Assembly (NCBI RefSeq): GCF_031453615.1
Contig: NZ_JAVIZT010000001.1
Span: forward strand, 1,612,001-1,676,000
Reading direction: 5' to 3'
DNA from: Microbacterium sp. SORGH_AS_0428
Lineage (GTDB): Bacteria > Actinomycetota > Actinomycetes > Actinomycetales > Microbacteriaceae
Length of the DNA: 64,000 nucleotides
The notes beneath the pieces were generated by a model. That model made no database searches, was not told where the DNA came from, and saw only the letters and a list, made by a program, of their open reading frames with translations. Positions 1-7,899 of the stretch are shown here, piece by piece. A program made the translations under genes and the position numbers. Each line of letters opens with the position of its first letter. The stretch's first letter is position 1.

Positions 1-524
1 CCCCACTTGCGCGCGATCTTCTCCGCCGACTCTCCGTTGCTGATCGTCCACGGCTTCGGCAGCGCGGGGTTGGTCATGCGCCAGCCGATCGCCGTGTTCC
101 ACAGCGTCTGGTTGCCCACGGCGGGCCACGGCTTCGCCGACTTCTCGACGACGAAGGGGGCGCGGCTCATCGACTCGACACCACCGGCCAGGATGATGTC
201 GGCATCGCCGGACTCGATCGCACGGGACGCCTGGATGACGGCCTCCACGGATGAGGCGCACAGGCGATTGACGGTCGCACCGGTCACTGTGGTCGGGAAT
301 CCCGCCAGCAGCGCGCCGAAACGGGCGACGTTGCGGTTGTCCTCGCCCGCCTGGTTCGCGTCACCGAAGATCACATCGTCGATCCGCGCCGGGTCCAGCC
401 CCGCGCGCTCGACGGCGGCGCGCATGACGAGCGCGGCGAGGTCGTCCGGCCGGGTGCCGGAGAGCGCGCCTCCGGCCCGCCCGAACGGTGTGCGCACGGC
501 GTCGTAGATGAAACTGGCGGTCAT
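1..524 (-). CDS. pcaF: beta-ketoadipyl-CoA thiolase, N-terminal part (runs off left edge)
   Basis: Thiolase-family acyltransferase, last step of the beta-ketoadipate pathway: cleavage of 3-oxoadipyl-CoA with CoA to succinyl-CoA and acetyl-CoA. Only about 174 N-terminal codons are present. The sequence opens with the typical thiolase start (ASFIYDAVRTPFGR) and carries the nucleophilic cysteine at about residue 89 in the motif NRLCASSVEAV, followed by GGVESMSRAP. The ATG at 524 overlaps the stop of the upstream CoA-transferase subunit gene as ATGA, so pcaI-pcaJ-pcaF are translationally coupled. That position makes PcaF more likely than a general acetyl-CoA acetyltransferase. The C-terminal half with the second catalytic cysteine lies outside the window. 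Confidence 0.9.
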   Translation of the reverse strand, partial: MTASFIYDAVRTPFGRAGGALSGTRPDDLAALVMRAAVERAGLDPARIDDVIFGDANQAGEDNRNVARFGALLAGFPTTVTGATVNRLCASSVEAVIQASRAIESGDADIILAGGVESMSRAPFVVEKSAKPWPAVGNQTLWNTAIGWRMTNPALPKPWTISNGESAEKIARKW

Positions 525-1198
525 TTCTCCTCCTCGGACGCGGATGCGGCCGCATCCGTCGCATCGATGAGCGCGAGCCCGGTGAGCTCGCGCAGCTGCT
601 CGAGCGTGTTGTCGCCGAACGCCTCGGTGACGGCGAAGCCCGCCTCCGTGACCTCGAAGACCGCGTGGTCCGTGTACACGCGCGAGACGCAGCCCACGCC
701 GGTGAGCGGGTACGTGCAGGCGGCGACGAGCTTCGGCTCGCCGGCGCGGGTGAGCAGATCGGTCATGACGTAGACCGATTTGGCGCCGATCGCGAGATCC
801 ATCGCACCGCCGACGGCGGGGATCGCACCGGGCTCCCCCGTCGACCAGTTCGCCAGATCGCCGTTCTGCGCGACCTGGAACGCCCCGAGCACGCACACGT
901 CGAGGTGTCCGCCGCGCATCATGGCGAAGGAGTCGGCATGGTGGAAGTACGCGGCACCCGCGACGGCCGTGACCGCCTGTTTGCCGGCGTTGATGAGGTC
1001 CGGGTCGATACGGCCGGGCTCTGGCGCCGGTCCCATCCCCAGCAGACCGTTCTCGGTGTGAAGCACGATCTCGCGGTCGGCGGGCAGGTGGTCGGCGACG
1101 AGCGTCGGCGCGCCGATGCCGAGGTTCACGACCGCGCCGTCGGGGATGTCGGCGGCGATGCGGCGGGCGAGATCCGCGCGGGGGATGCGGGTGGTCAT
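521..1198 (-). CDS. pcaJ: 3-oxoadipate CoA-transferase, subunit B
   Basis: Beta subunit (225 aa) of the family I CoA-transferase that moves CoA from succinyl-CoA to 3-oxoadipate. The catalytic glutamate is in the classic ENGLLGMGP motif near residue 50, and the LGIGAPTLVADHL stretch precedes it. Length matches the family. The ATG at 1198 overlaps the stop of the alpha-subunit gene by four bases, and its own stop overlaps the thiolase start. The C-terminus ends in an alanine/glutamate-rich tail. Scot-type acetoacetate transferases share the fold, but the neighbouring thiolase and the protocatechuate genes 8 kb away support the 3-oxoadipate assignment. Confidence 0.9.
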   Translation of the reverse strand: MTTRIPRADLARRIAADIPDGAVVNLGIGAPTLVADHLPADREIVLHTENGLLGMGPAPEPGRIDPDLINAGKQAVTAVAGAAYFHHADSFAMMRGGHLDVCVLGAFQVAQNGDLANWSTGEPGAIPAVGGAMDLAIGAKSVYVMTDLLTRAGEPKLVAACTYPLTGVGCVSRVYTDHAVFEVTEAGFAVTEAFGDNTLEQLRELTGLALIDATDAAASASEEEK

Positions 1199-1938
1199 CG
1201 CTGCTCCTGGTTCTCGAGGGGTCGGCCTTCCAGGTCGGTGCCGCCGACGAACACGCCGTCCTTCAACCAGCGCCGCTCGCCGACCGCGACTACACGGTCG
1301 ACGTAGAGCCCGGGCGTGACGACCTTCTCCGGATCGATCGAACCCAGCGGCACGATCTCGTCCACCTGGACGATCGTGGTCGTGGCGGCGGCCGCCATGA
1401 TGGGTCCGAAGTTGCGGGCGGTCTCGCGGTAGACCAGGTTGCCCCATCGGTCAGCCGCGCGCGCCGAGACCAGCGCGTAGTCCGCGCGGATGGGGTGCTC
1501 GAGCACGTAGGTGCGCCCGTCGATCTCGCGGTGCTCCTTGCCCTCGGCGAGCGCCGTGCCGACGCCGGTCGGCGAGAAGAAGGCCCCGATGCCCGCGCCT
1601 GCGGCACGGATGCGTTCGGCGAGGTTGCCCTGCGGGACGAGTTCGAGCTCGATCCGGCCGGAACGATAGAGGTCGTCGAAGACCCAGGAGTCGGATTGGC
1701 GGGGGAAGGAGCAGACGATACGACGCACGCGTCCGGCTGCGAGCAGCGCCGCGAGGCCGGTGTCGCCGTTGCCCGCGTTGTTGTTGACGATCGTGAGGTC
1801 GCTCGCGCCGTGCGCGATGAGGGCGTCGATGAGCTCCACGGGCTGGCCGGCACGGCCGAACCCGCCGATCATCACGGTGGAGCCGTCTTCGATCCCGGCG
1901 ACCGCCGATGCGATGTCGGCGACAGTCTTGTCGATCAC
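1195..1938 (-). CDS. pcaI: 3-oxoadipate CoA-transferase, subunit A
   Basis: Alpha subunit (247 aa) of the 3-oxoadipate:succinyl-CoA transferase. It has the CoA-binding glycine-rich region VMIGGFGRAGQP near residues 21-32, the paired motif NNNAGNGDTG, and the FFSPTGVGT segment typical of SCOT alpha subunits. I chose the GTG at 1938 (protein begins VIDKTVADIA) because a purine-rich GAAGGGGG lies just upstream; an in-frame ATG at 1995 would add 19 residues unlike the family. First gene of the pcaIJF unit, it faces away from the hydrolase gene at 2163, leaving about 220 bases for divergent promoters. Confidence 0.88.
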   Translation of the reverse strand: MIDKTVADIASAVAGIEDGSTVMIGGFGRAGQPVELIDALIAHGASDLTIVNNNAGNGDTGLAALLAAGRVRRIVCSFPRQSDSWVFDDLYRSGRIELELVPQGNLAERIRAAGAGIGAFFSPTGVGTALAEGKEHREIDGRTYVLEHPIRADYALVSARAADRWGNLVYRETARNFGPIMAAAATTTIVQVDEIVPLGSIDPEKVVTPGLYVDRVVAVGERRWLKDGVFVGGTDLEGRPLENQEQR

Positions 1939-2131
1939 ACATCCCCCTTCGGAAGTGTTCGCTTTGCGAACGCGGGTGCGTCTAGCGAACATCATATGAC
2001 GACCCCTCGCCGAGCACCACCCCCCATCCCCCTGTTCGAGGGACCCGAATCGCGCCTTCGGGGCCGAAAACGCCGCGTTTCGCGTCTCTCGAACATGCGA
2101 GGAAGCGAAGGGGATCGCATTGGCTATTGTG

Positions 2132-2149
2132 CATAGCTTGAAGGCTATG
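2132..2149. promoter_or_regulatory. Inverted repeat upstream of hydrolase-tetR operon
   Basis: A perfect palindrome, CATAGC-TTGAAG-GCTATG, ends 13 bases before the ATG at 2163, inside the AT-richer stretch of the pcaI/hydrolase intergenic region. Flanking words TATTGTGCA (2125-2133) and TATTGTTCA (2150-2158) form an imperfect direct repeat. The position suits an operator for the TetR regulator encoded second in this operon, but binding is inferred only from position and symmetry. Confidence 0.45.
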
Positions 2150-2162
2150 TATTGTTCACAGC

Positions 2163-2996
2163 ATGACCTCTTCCTTCTCCTCAGCCCCCTCGACGCAGCA
2201 CCTCCGCGTCGAGGGCGGCGAGATCGGCTTCGACGTCGCGGGCGAAGGCCCGCTCCTGCTGCTCGTCCCCGGAATGGGCGAGCTGCGCTCCTCGTACCGG
2301 CACCTCGCCCCCCTGCTCATCGCGCGGGGCTACCGCGTCGCCACCGCCGACCTCCGCGGCCACGGCGACAGCTCCGCAGGCTTCGACAGCTACGGCGACG
2401 TGCCCACCGCGGCCGACATCGCCGCACTCGTGCGGCACCTCGGCGCCCCCGCGACGATCGTCGGCAACTCGATGGCGGCCGGCGCAGCGGTGATCGTCGC
2501 CGCCGAGCACCCCGAGCTCGTGTCGGGGCTCGTGCTCGTCGGGCCGTTCGTGCGCACCCCGCCGAGCCAGAGCGCGGTCGCGGCCCTGATGTTCCGGATG
2601 CTGATGGCCCGCCCCTGGGCCGTCGCCGCATGGAACGCCTACCTCCCCACCCTGTACGCGGGCGCGAAGCCCGCCGACTTCGAGGCCTACCGCGCCGCGA
2701 TGATCCGGGCGATGCGGCGTCCGGGCTACGCGCGGGCGTTCCGCCTCACCACGCGCACCGACCACGGTGACGCCGAACGGAGCCTTGTGCGCGTCACCGC
2801 GCCCGCGCTGGTCGTCATGGGCGGCGCCGACCCCGACTTCGCCGACCCCGCCGCCGAGGCGACGTGGATCGCGCAGACCCTGCACGGCGAGAGCGTCATG
2901 ATCGAGGATGCCGGCCACTACCCGCAGTCACAGCAGCCCGAGCGCACGGCCGACGCCATCCTCGCGTTCCTGCACGAGGGGGACCACCATGCCTAG
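2163..2996 (+). CDS. alpha/beta hydrolase
   Basis: Soluble alpha/beta-hydrolase fold protein of 277 aa. The nucleophile elbow is GNSMAAG with serine at about residue 103, the oxyanion-side motif is LLVPGMGELRSSY near residue 35, DLRGHGDS follows at 63-70, and the catalytic histidine is in DAGHYPQSQQPE near the C-terminus. The elbow GNSMA departs from the usual GxSxG only in having alanine as its last position. The stop overlaps the downstream TetR gene by 8 bases, so the two are co-transcribed. Substrate unknown; an ester, lactone or C-C hydrolase of an aromatic route is possible, but the true enol-lactonase candidate is the gene at 9264-10043. Confidence 0.85.
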   Translation: MTSSFSSAPSTQHLRVEGGEIGFDVAGEGPLLLLVPGMGELRSSYRHLAPLLIARGYRVATADLRGHGDSSAGFDSYGDVPTAADIAALVRHLGAPATIVGNSMAAGAAVIVAAEHPELVSGLVLVGPFVRTPPSQSAVAALMFRMLMARPWAVAAWNAYLPTLYAGAKPADFEAYRAAMIRAMRRPGYARAFRLTTRTDHGDAERSLVRVTAPALVVMGGADPDFADPAAEATWIAQTLHGESVMIEDAGHYPQSQQPERTADAILAFLHEGDHHA

Positions 2997-3558
2997 GGCC
3001 GGACTCACGCCCGCGATCGTCATCGAACGCGCCGCCGCCCTGCTCGACGCTCCGGATGCGGGGCCGTTGAGCTTCGCCGCGCTCGCCGACGACCTCGGCG
3101 TTCGCGCGCCGTCGCTCTACAAGCACGTCGACGGGCTCTCGGGACTGGAACGCGGCGTCATGCTGCGCGCCAAGACCGAGCTGGGGCACACGCTCGCCCG
3201 CGCGACGGTGGGCCGCTCCCGCGGCGACGCCATCCGCGCGATGGGACATGCCTACCGCGACTGGGCACTCGCCCACCCGGGCCAGTACCCGCTCACGATC
3301 ACCGCACCGGTGGCGGGCGACGAGGAGGACGAGCGAGCCTCCGCATCCGTTCTCGAGGTGGTGACGGGCGTGCTCGTCGGCTACGGGCTCGAGGGCGACG
3401 ACGCGATCGACGCGATCCGCTTCCTGCGCGCGAGTCTCCACGGCTTCCTCTCGCTGGAGACCTCGCACGCGTTCGAGCTCCCCGTCGATATCGAGCGCAC
3501 CTTCGCGCGGACGATCGACACCGTCGCCGCGTCCTTCGAGACGTGGGGCAGGGCATGA
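2989..3558 (+). CDS. TetR/AcrR family transcriptional regulator (WHG domain)
   Basis: TetR-type repressor of 189 aa. The N-terminal helix-turn-helix is visible as LSFAALADDLGVRAPSLYKHVDGLSGLERGV (described here as residues 23-53 approximately), and the C-terminal ligand domain resembles the WHG-type TetR_C family (HAYRDWALAHPGQYPL). The ATG at 2989 is used because it overlaps the hydrolase stop; the upstream in-frame ATG lies in the hydrolase gene and encodes unrelated sequence. It likely controls its own operon through the palindrome before the hydrolase. Ligand unknown. Confidence 0.85.
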   Translation: MPRAGLTPAIVIERAAALLDAPDAGPLSFAALADDLGVRAPSLYKHVDGLSGLERGVMLRAKTELGHTLARATVGRSRGDAIRAMGHAYRDWALAHPGQYPLTITAPVAGDEEDERASASVLEVVTGVLVGYGLEGDDAIDAIRFLRASLHGFLSLETSHAFELPVDIERTFARTIDTVAASFETWGRA

Positions 3559-3959
3559 GTACCGCCGCGCATCACCGGGCGACGGTGCCTTCGACGCCGG
3601 TGCCTCTGCTCCACCGCGTCGAGGGCGCGGCCATCGCCGTCGCCACGGTGGTCGTGTTCGTGACGGCGGGTTTCGCGTGGTGGTGGCTGGCCGCGCTCTT
3701 CCTGCTGTTCGATGTGTCGATGCTGGGCTACGCGTTCGGCATCCGGATCGGCGCGCTCGTCTACAACCTCGGCCACAACTACGCGGCGCCTCTGGCACTG
3801 CTGGGTCTCTACGCCGCATTGGCCGCCGCCGGCATCGCAACGCCCGCCCTCGCCGTCATCGCCGCCTGCTGGCTGTTCCACGTCGGTGCAGACCGCGCCC
3901 TCGGTTACGGGCCCCGCCCGAGGGCGTGGGCGGATGCGGGCGCCACCGCCGCCCGGTGA
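3555..3959 (+). CDS. DUF4260 family small membrane protein
   Basis: Protein of 134 aa with three or four hydrophobic helices (roughly residues 24-46, 46-64, 74-96, 98-116) and the conserved DUF4260 words FGIRIGALVYNLGHNY and FHVGADRALGYG. Function of this family is unknown to me. Its ATG overlaps the TetR stop as ATGA, so it is third in the hydrolase-tetR operon. The stop codon lies inside a strong 16-base palindrome. Confidence 0.85.
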   Translation: MSTAAHHRATVPSTPVPLLHRVEGAAIAVATVVVFVTAGFAWWWLAALFLLFDVSMLGYAFGIRIGALVYNLGHNYAAPLALLGLYAALAAAGIATPALAVIAACWLFHVGADRALGYGPRPRAWADAGATAAR

Positions 3960-3970
3960 CATTTGTCACC
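3955..3970. promoter_or_regulatory. Palindrome GGTGACA-TT-TGTCACC before hydrolase gene
   Basis: A perfect 7-base inverted repeat separated by two bases overlaps the DUF4260 stop codon. A further half site TGTCACC sits at 4032-4038, 35 bases before the ATG of the next hydrolase. There is no T-run after the palindrome, so an operator is more likely than a terminator. The cognate regulator is not identifiable here. Confidence 0.4.
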
Positions 3971-4072
3971 CCGGGCGATGACGCGTCGACACTGCCCCGG
4001 CGGCTGGCGGACTGATGTCCTGAAGGGGCGATGTCACCTGCGTCGCGCAGGAGACCCGCACCTCAGGACACC

Positions 4073-5005
4073 ATGAAGAAACGCACCAGGATCACGCTCA
4101 CCGTCGCCGCAGCCCTCGTCCTCGCACCGGCGGTCGCCGTGGGCGCGATGGCCGCCGTGAACGCCATCGCCACGGACTCCGAAGCCGCCCGGATCGAGTC
4201 CTACGGACAGCGCGTGAGCGTCGAGGGCCGCGCCATGAACGTCGTCATCAGCGGCGACCACGACCAGACCATCGTGCTGCTGCCCGGGCTCGGAACGGCA
4301 GCCCCCGGCCTCGACTTCGCTCCCCTCATCGACCAGCTCGACGACGACTACCGTGTCATCGCCGTCGAGCCGTTCGGCACCGGGCTCAGCGACGGCACCG
4401 ACGTTCCCCGCACCTCCGAGAACATCTCCCGGGAGGTGCACGCGGCTCTCCAGCAGCTCGGCGTGCGGGAGTACGTGCTGATGGGCCACTCGATCGCCGG
4501 GATCTACGCACTCACCCACGCCGAGCTCTTCTCCGACGAGGTGACCGCCTTCGTGGGCATCGACAACAGCGTGCCGGATCAGCCGGGATCGGCGGAGCCC
4601 ATCCCCACGGACGCACTGGTGCTGCTCAACGACCTCGGCGTCACGCGCGCGCTGCAGGCCGTCTCGCCGGATCCCTACGAAGGGCTCCCCTACGACGAGC
4701 GGGCCAAGCAGCAGATGCGCATGCTCTCCGCCCGCAACACGACGGCCCCGACCATAGTCGACGAGATGCAGCACGCGAGCCGGAACTTCGCGGACGCCAG
4801 CGGGGCGCGATTCGCCGCATCCCTCCCGGCGCTGCTGTTCGTGCGGGAGAACGACACGGATGTGGCCGACTGGGTGTCGCTGCACGAACGCCAGGCGGCA
4901 TCGGTCGACCGCGGCGAGCTGGTGACCATGACCGGGGACCACTATCTGCACCACACGCTCGCGGCGCAGATCGCCGCCGAGACGAAGCGGTTCCTCGACG
5001 GCTGA
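4073..5005 (+). CDS. exported alpha/beta hydrolase
   Basis: Hydrolase of 310 aa with an N-terminal signal peptide or anchor: basic MKKRTR, then a hydrophobic stretch at residues 8-31. The nucleophile elbow GHSIAG places serine at about 140; LLPGLGTAAPG near 69-79 gives the oxyanion loop and GDHYLHHT near the C-terminus supplies the histidine. The start at 4073 is preferred because AGGA precedes it and it opens a normal signal peptide; an in-frame ATG at 4031 would put 14 polar residues before it. Probably membrane-anchored and facing outside. It is convergent with the next gene over a strong hairpin. Substrate unknown. Confidence 0.85.
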   Translation: MKKRTRITLTVAAALVLAPAVAVGAMAAVNAIATDSEAARIESYGQRVSVEGRAMNVVISGDHDQTIVLLPGLGTAAPGLDFAPLIDQLDDDYRVIAVEPFGTGLSDGTDVPRTSENISREVHAALQQLGVREYVLMGHSIAGIYALTHAELFSDEVTAFVGIDNSVPDQPGSAEPIPTDALVLLNDLGVTRALQAVSPDPYEGLPYDERAKQQMRMLSARNTTAPTIVDEMQHASRNFADASGARFAASLPALLFVRENDTDVADWVSLHERQAASVDRGELVTMTGDHYLHHTLAAQIAAETKRFLDG

Positions 5006-5010
5006 CGCGC

Positions 5011-5048
5011 CGCGGGCGGTGGGGAATCGCACTCCCCCACCGCCCGCG
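5011..5048. terminator. Bidirectional hairpin between convergent genes
   Basis: A perfect 14-bp stem, CGCGGGCGGTGGGG (5011-5024) paired with CCCCACCGCCCGCG (5035-5048), with a 10-base loop sits between the convergent stops at 5005 and 5064. There is no T-tract, but strong GC-rich stems without T-runs are common at actinobacterial gene ends. Confidence 0.7.
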
Positions 5049-5063
5049 TCGACGCCGTCCGGG

Positions 5064-6962
5064 TCAGGCGTCGATCTCGCTCCTGTCGGCGGAGCGCCGA
5101 CGCAGGCGCACGGCCACGACGACGAGAACGAGGGCCAGCAGCAGGGGCAGAACGACGCGGACCGTCATGGCCAGACCGCCCCACTCCTGCACGTCGCCTT
5201 GGACGGCCGTGCCGCCCACGACGTTCCACGTGACCAGCAGCGCCGAGACGAACGCGCCGACGTAGATGGTTCCGGTCTTGTGGAAGAAGTACGTCGACAG
5301 AGCGCCGACGACCGCCAGCACGACGATGAACGGATACCCGATGATCGTGAGGAGCGACTCGCCCGGGAGCGCCAGCTCACCGCCGACGAAGAGCGGGACG
5401 TAGTTGATGATCTCCAGCACGACGAAGCCCGCGGGCAGCACGATCGCGGAGGCGACCATCTCCGAGCGCATCGACGAGGAACGCCCGGTCCACCGCAGCG
5501 TCCGGTGGAGCGTGAAGGTGAGCATCAGGAAGAACGCCGTGAAGGGCAGCAGGTACAGGGTGAACAGCGCGAAGCGCGTCGCCGTCAACGGCTGCAGCTG
5601 CAGGACGTAGAAGCGGAAGTCGCTCTTGAACAGCCAGTCGGAGATCACCACGAGCAGGTAGGCCGCACCCACGCTCAGCAGTGAGAGCACCGCGGCCCGG
5701 CCGATCAGAGCGCCGCGGCGAAGCGCCGGCGCACCCTCCGCCTCGGGCGCGCGCACGGCTGCGAGCGGGTTGCGACGCCGCTGCACCCCCGCCGTGACCG
5801 CGTAGATCGCGAGGCCGATGAGCCCGTTCAGCAGCGCCCAGACGACGATGCCCGTCGAGTAGGACTGTCCGAACACGGGACCTGCCGGGATCCACGCCGC
5901 ACCCCAGGTGTTGAACCAGAAGAAGGTGAACGCCGGGATGCCGGTCGTGAGGATCGCCGACACGATCCACGGCCATCCCCATCGGCTCCCCGCCGCCGCA
6001 GGCACGGGCCGACGGATCGCCGAGAAGAAGCCGGTCGCCAGCAGGAGCCCGCCCGTGGCGAAGATCACGAGCACGCCGCCGATCATCGCGACGAGGGTGC
6101 CGAGCTCCTTGATCCACCAGGTCTGACCGACCGCGTCGTGACCGCCCTCGAGGGTCTTGTCGAACCACGCCACGATCTCCTGGGTCACGGCGGGATCGTG
6201 CGTCACGCCCGGGTGGTTGTTGGCCGGGCGCAGGAGTTCGCGCGCGGTGCCGTCGTCGATCGAGCCGTACAGCTGGCCGGGGACGACGGGTTCATCGGTG
6301 CCGAAGAGGGTCATGAGCTTCGGGCTGGAGGTCAGATCCCGCGTGTTGGGCGAGGCCCACATGGACCCGGAGAACTCCTCCCACTCGGCGAAGACGACGA
6401 GGGTGTTGCGCGGGAAGTCGGGGGTCCCTTCGGGACCGAAGAAGCCGGTGGCGGAGTCCAGCAGGACCATGGACGCGTATCCCTCGGGGAACGCGGCCGC
6501 CGCGTTCATGATGGTCGAGCCGCCGAGCGAATGCCCCTCGAGGCCGATGTTGTCGGGGTCGACGATGTCGAGGGCCCGGAGGTACGCGAGGCCCGCGGGA
6601 CCGTTGAAGCCGTTGCCGAACGCGGGAGCATCCGAACGACCGTGCCCTGCCTGGTCGAGGGCGAGCACGACGTAGCCACGACGGCTCAGCTCGACCGCGT
6701 TCGCGGTCTGCATCTCTCGGGAGTTGACGTAACCGTGCACCGCGAGCACCGCGGGCGCCGGAGTCTCGGGCGTGGCCGTGGCGGGGACGTACAGCAGCCC
6801 GGACACACTCGTGCCCGCGGTGCCGGTGAAGGTGACGTCGCGTACCTGGACGGAACCCGCCGATGTCTGCACGAGGGCGGCCGTGGCACCGCCGGCCAGA
6901 ACGAGAGCCACCGCGATCGCGAACAGCGACCACAGCCTCACGAGGGATCGGGGAGAGGACAT
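5064..6962 (-). CDS. alpha/beta hydrolase fused to polytopic membrane domain
   Basis: A 632-aa protein: N-terminal signal/anchor (residues 8-30), a periplasm-side alpha/beta hydrolase domain (about 40-300) and a C-terminal block with about nine hydrophobic helices (about 320-620). Hydrolase motifs: AVHGYVNSRE near 75, DQAGHGRSD near 103, and nucleophile elbow EGHSLGGST with serine 145; NNHPGVTHD near 265 offers the histidine. Start at 6962 has AAGGAAG ten bases upstream and opens a signal peptide; the longer in-frame extension to 7160 encodes non-conserved sequence. The hydrolase-plus-membrane architecture is rarer than either part alone. Substrate unknown; an envelope ester or peptide is a guess. 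Confidence 0.8.
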   Translation of the reverse strand: MSSPRSLVRLWSLFAIAVALVLAGGATAALVQTSAGSVQVRDVTFTGTAGTSVSGLLYVPATATPETPAPAVLAVHGYVNSREMQTANAVELSRRGYVVLALDQAGHGRSDAPAFGNGFNGPAGLAYLRALDIVDPDNIGLEGHSLGGSTIMNAAAAFPEGYASMVLLDSATGFFGPEGTPDFPRNTLVVFAEWEEFSGSMWASPNTRDLTSSPKLMTLFGTDEPVVPGQLYGSIDDGTARELLRPANNHPGVTHDPAVTQEIVAWFDKTLEGGHDAVGQTWWIKELGTLVAMIGGVLVIFATGGLLLATGFFSAIRRPVPAAAGSRWGWPWIVSAILTTGIPAFTFFWFNTWGAAWIPAGPVFGQSYSTGIVVWALLNGLIGLAIYAVTAGVQRRRNPLAAVRAPEAEGAPALRRGALIGRAAVLSLLSVGAAYLLVVISDWLFKSDFRFYVLQLQPLTATRFALFTLYLLPFTAFFLMLTFTLHRTLRWTGRSSSMRSEMVASAIVLPAGFVVLEIINYVPLFVGGELALPGESLLTIIGYPFIVVLAVVGALSTYFFHKTGTIYVGAFVSALLVTWNVVGGTAVQGDVQEWGGLAMTVRVVLPLLLALVLVVVAVRLRRRSADRSEIDA

Positions 6963-7078
6963 GGGAACCAACTTCCTTGTTGTGTGCGAAGGGCGGTCGG
7001 GGTCGTCTGCGCCCGGCCTGCCTCGGAGTGTAGGGATGCGACGGCACGGAGAACGGACGGCGACGCGCTTCTGCACCG

Positions 7079-7096
7079 ATGTGCATGCGTGCACAT
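7079..7096. promoter_or_regulatory. Palindrome ATGTGCA-N4-TGCACAT in divergent intergenic region
   Basis: Perfect 7-base arms around TGCG lie midway between the divergent starts at 6962 (membrane hydrolase) and 7211 (acetyltransferase). A third TGCACAT half site occurs at 7134-7140. The layout suggests an operator controlling one or both genes; a regulator cannot be assigned, although the AraC gene downstream is a candidate. Confidence 0.4.
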
Positions 7097-7210
7097 CATT
7101 TTCACGTACATTCGGCTCATTTGCTGCACATCGGTTCTTCCCCGGCAACTCGGGTGCCACGTGGGCAACCGGCGACAGCGACGGCGTGCACGACCTGAGA
7201 CGATCGATGC

Positions 7211-7867
7211 ATGGACGCCCTGCATCCCGTCGACCTCGAGGCGTGGCCGCGACGCCAGCACTTCGAGCACTACCTCCGCACCGTGCCCTGCTCGTACGCG
7301 ATCACCGTCGAGGTCGACGCGACGGAGTTCGCCGCCGCCGTCCCACGGACTGGACGACGCACCTACATCTCGCAGATCTGGGCGCTGGCCCGGCTCGTCA
7401 ACCGCCACGACGAGTTCCGGATGACGCTGGACGGCTCAGGCGCACCGGCCGTGTGGGAGCAGACCCATCCCTCCTTCACGACCTTCAACGCCGAACGCGA
7501 GACCTTCGCGAGCGTCTGGACGCCCTTCGATCCGGACTACGCCGCTTTCCACGAGGCCGCCGCGGAGGTCGTCGCGGAGCACGCCGGATCCACCGAGTTC
7601 TTTCCGCAGGGCGCGCCGCCGCCGAACAGCTTCGACGTCTCGAGCCTGCCGTGGACGGCGTTCACCGGCTTCACCCTGAACATCGACGGCGGCTCGCAGC
7701 ATCTCGCTCCGATCTTCACGCTCGGTCGCTACGTCGAACGGGAAGGGCGGCTGCTCCTGCCCCTCGCGATCCAGATCCACCACGCCGTCGCAGACGGGTT
7801 CCACACGGCGCGTCTGATCACCGAGTTCCGCGAGCTCCTCGCCGAGCCCGCCTGGGTGACCGACTGA
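7211..7867 (+). CDS. chloramphenicol acetyltransferase-like (CATA fold) acyltransferase
   Basis: Type-A CAT family protein of 218 aa, the normal length for the trimeric enzyme. The active-site motif is IHHAVADGFHT with catalytic histidine at about 191 and the structural aspartate at 195. SYAITVEVDATEF near residue 28, LARLVNRHDEFRMTL near 60, and PWTAFTGFTLNI near 148 also match CAT. Many chromosomal homologues in soil actinobacteria have not been shown to confer resistance, so chloramphenicol acetylation is possible but not proven. It is followed closely by an AraC regulator on the same strand. Confidence 0.85.
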   Translation: MDALHPVDLEAWPRRQHFEHYLRTVPCSYAITVEVDATEFAAAVPRTGRRTYISQIWALARLVNRHDEFRMTLDGSGAPAVWEQTHPSFTTFNAERETFASVWTPFDPDYAAFHEAAAEVVAEHAGSTEFFPQGAPPPNSFDVSSLPWTAFTGFTLNIDGGSQHLAPIFTLGRYVEREGRLLLPLAIQIHHAVADGFHTARLITEFRELLAEPAWVTD

Positions 7868-7899
7868 GATCCGGGCGCGACCGGCAGAATGGGCACATC

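Noticed and set aside
2163..2996. pcaD next to pcaIJ
   Set aside because: Generic hydrolase motifs only; the gene at 9264-10043 has the true PcaD signature and operon position.
5019..5684. Long plus-strand reading frame rich in charged residues
   Set aside because: It is antisense to the membrane hydrolase, whose motifs and helices fix the true frame; high-GC shadow.
6138..7424. Plus-strand frame of 428 codons
   Set aside because: Antisense to the membrane hydrolase and out of frame with the acetyltransferase; no motif.
7211..7867. Chloramphenicol resistance gene
   Set aside because: The catalytic motif is present but chromosomal homologues often lack this activity; named only as CAT-like.
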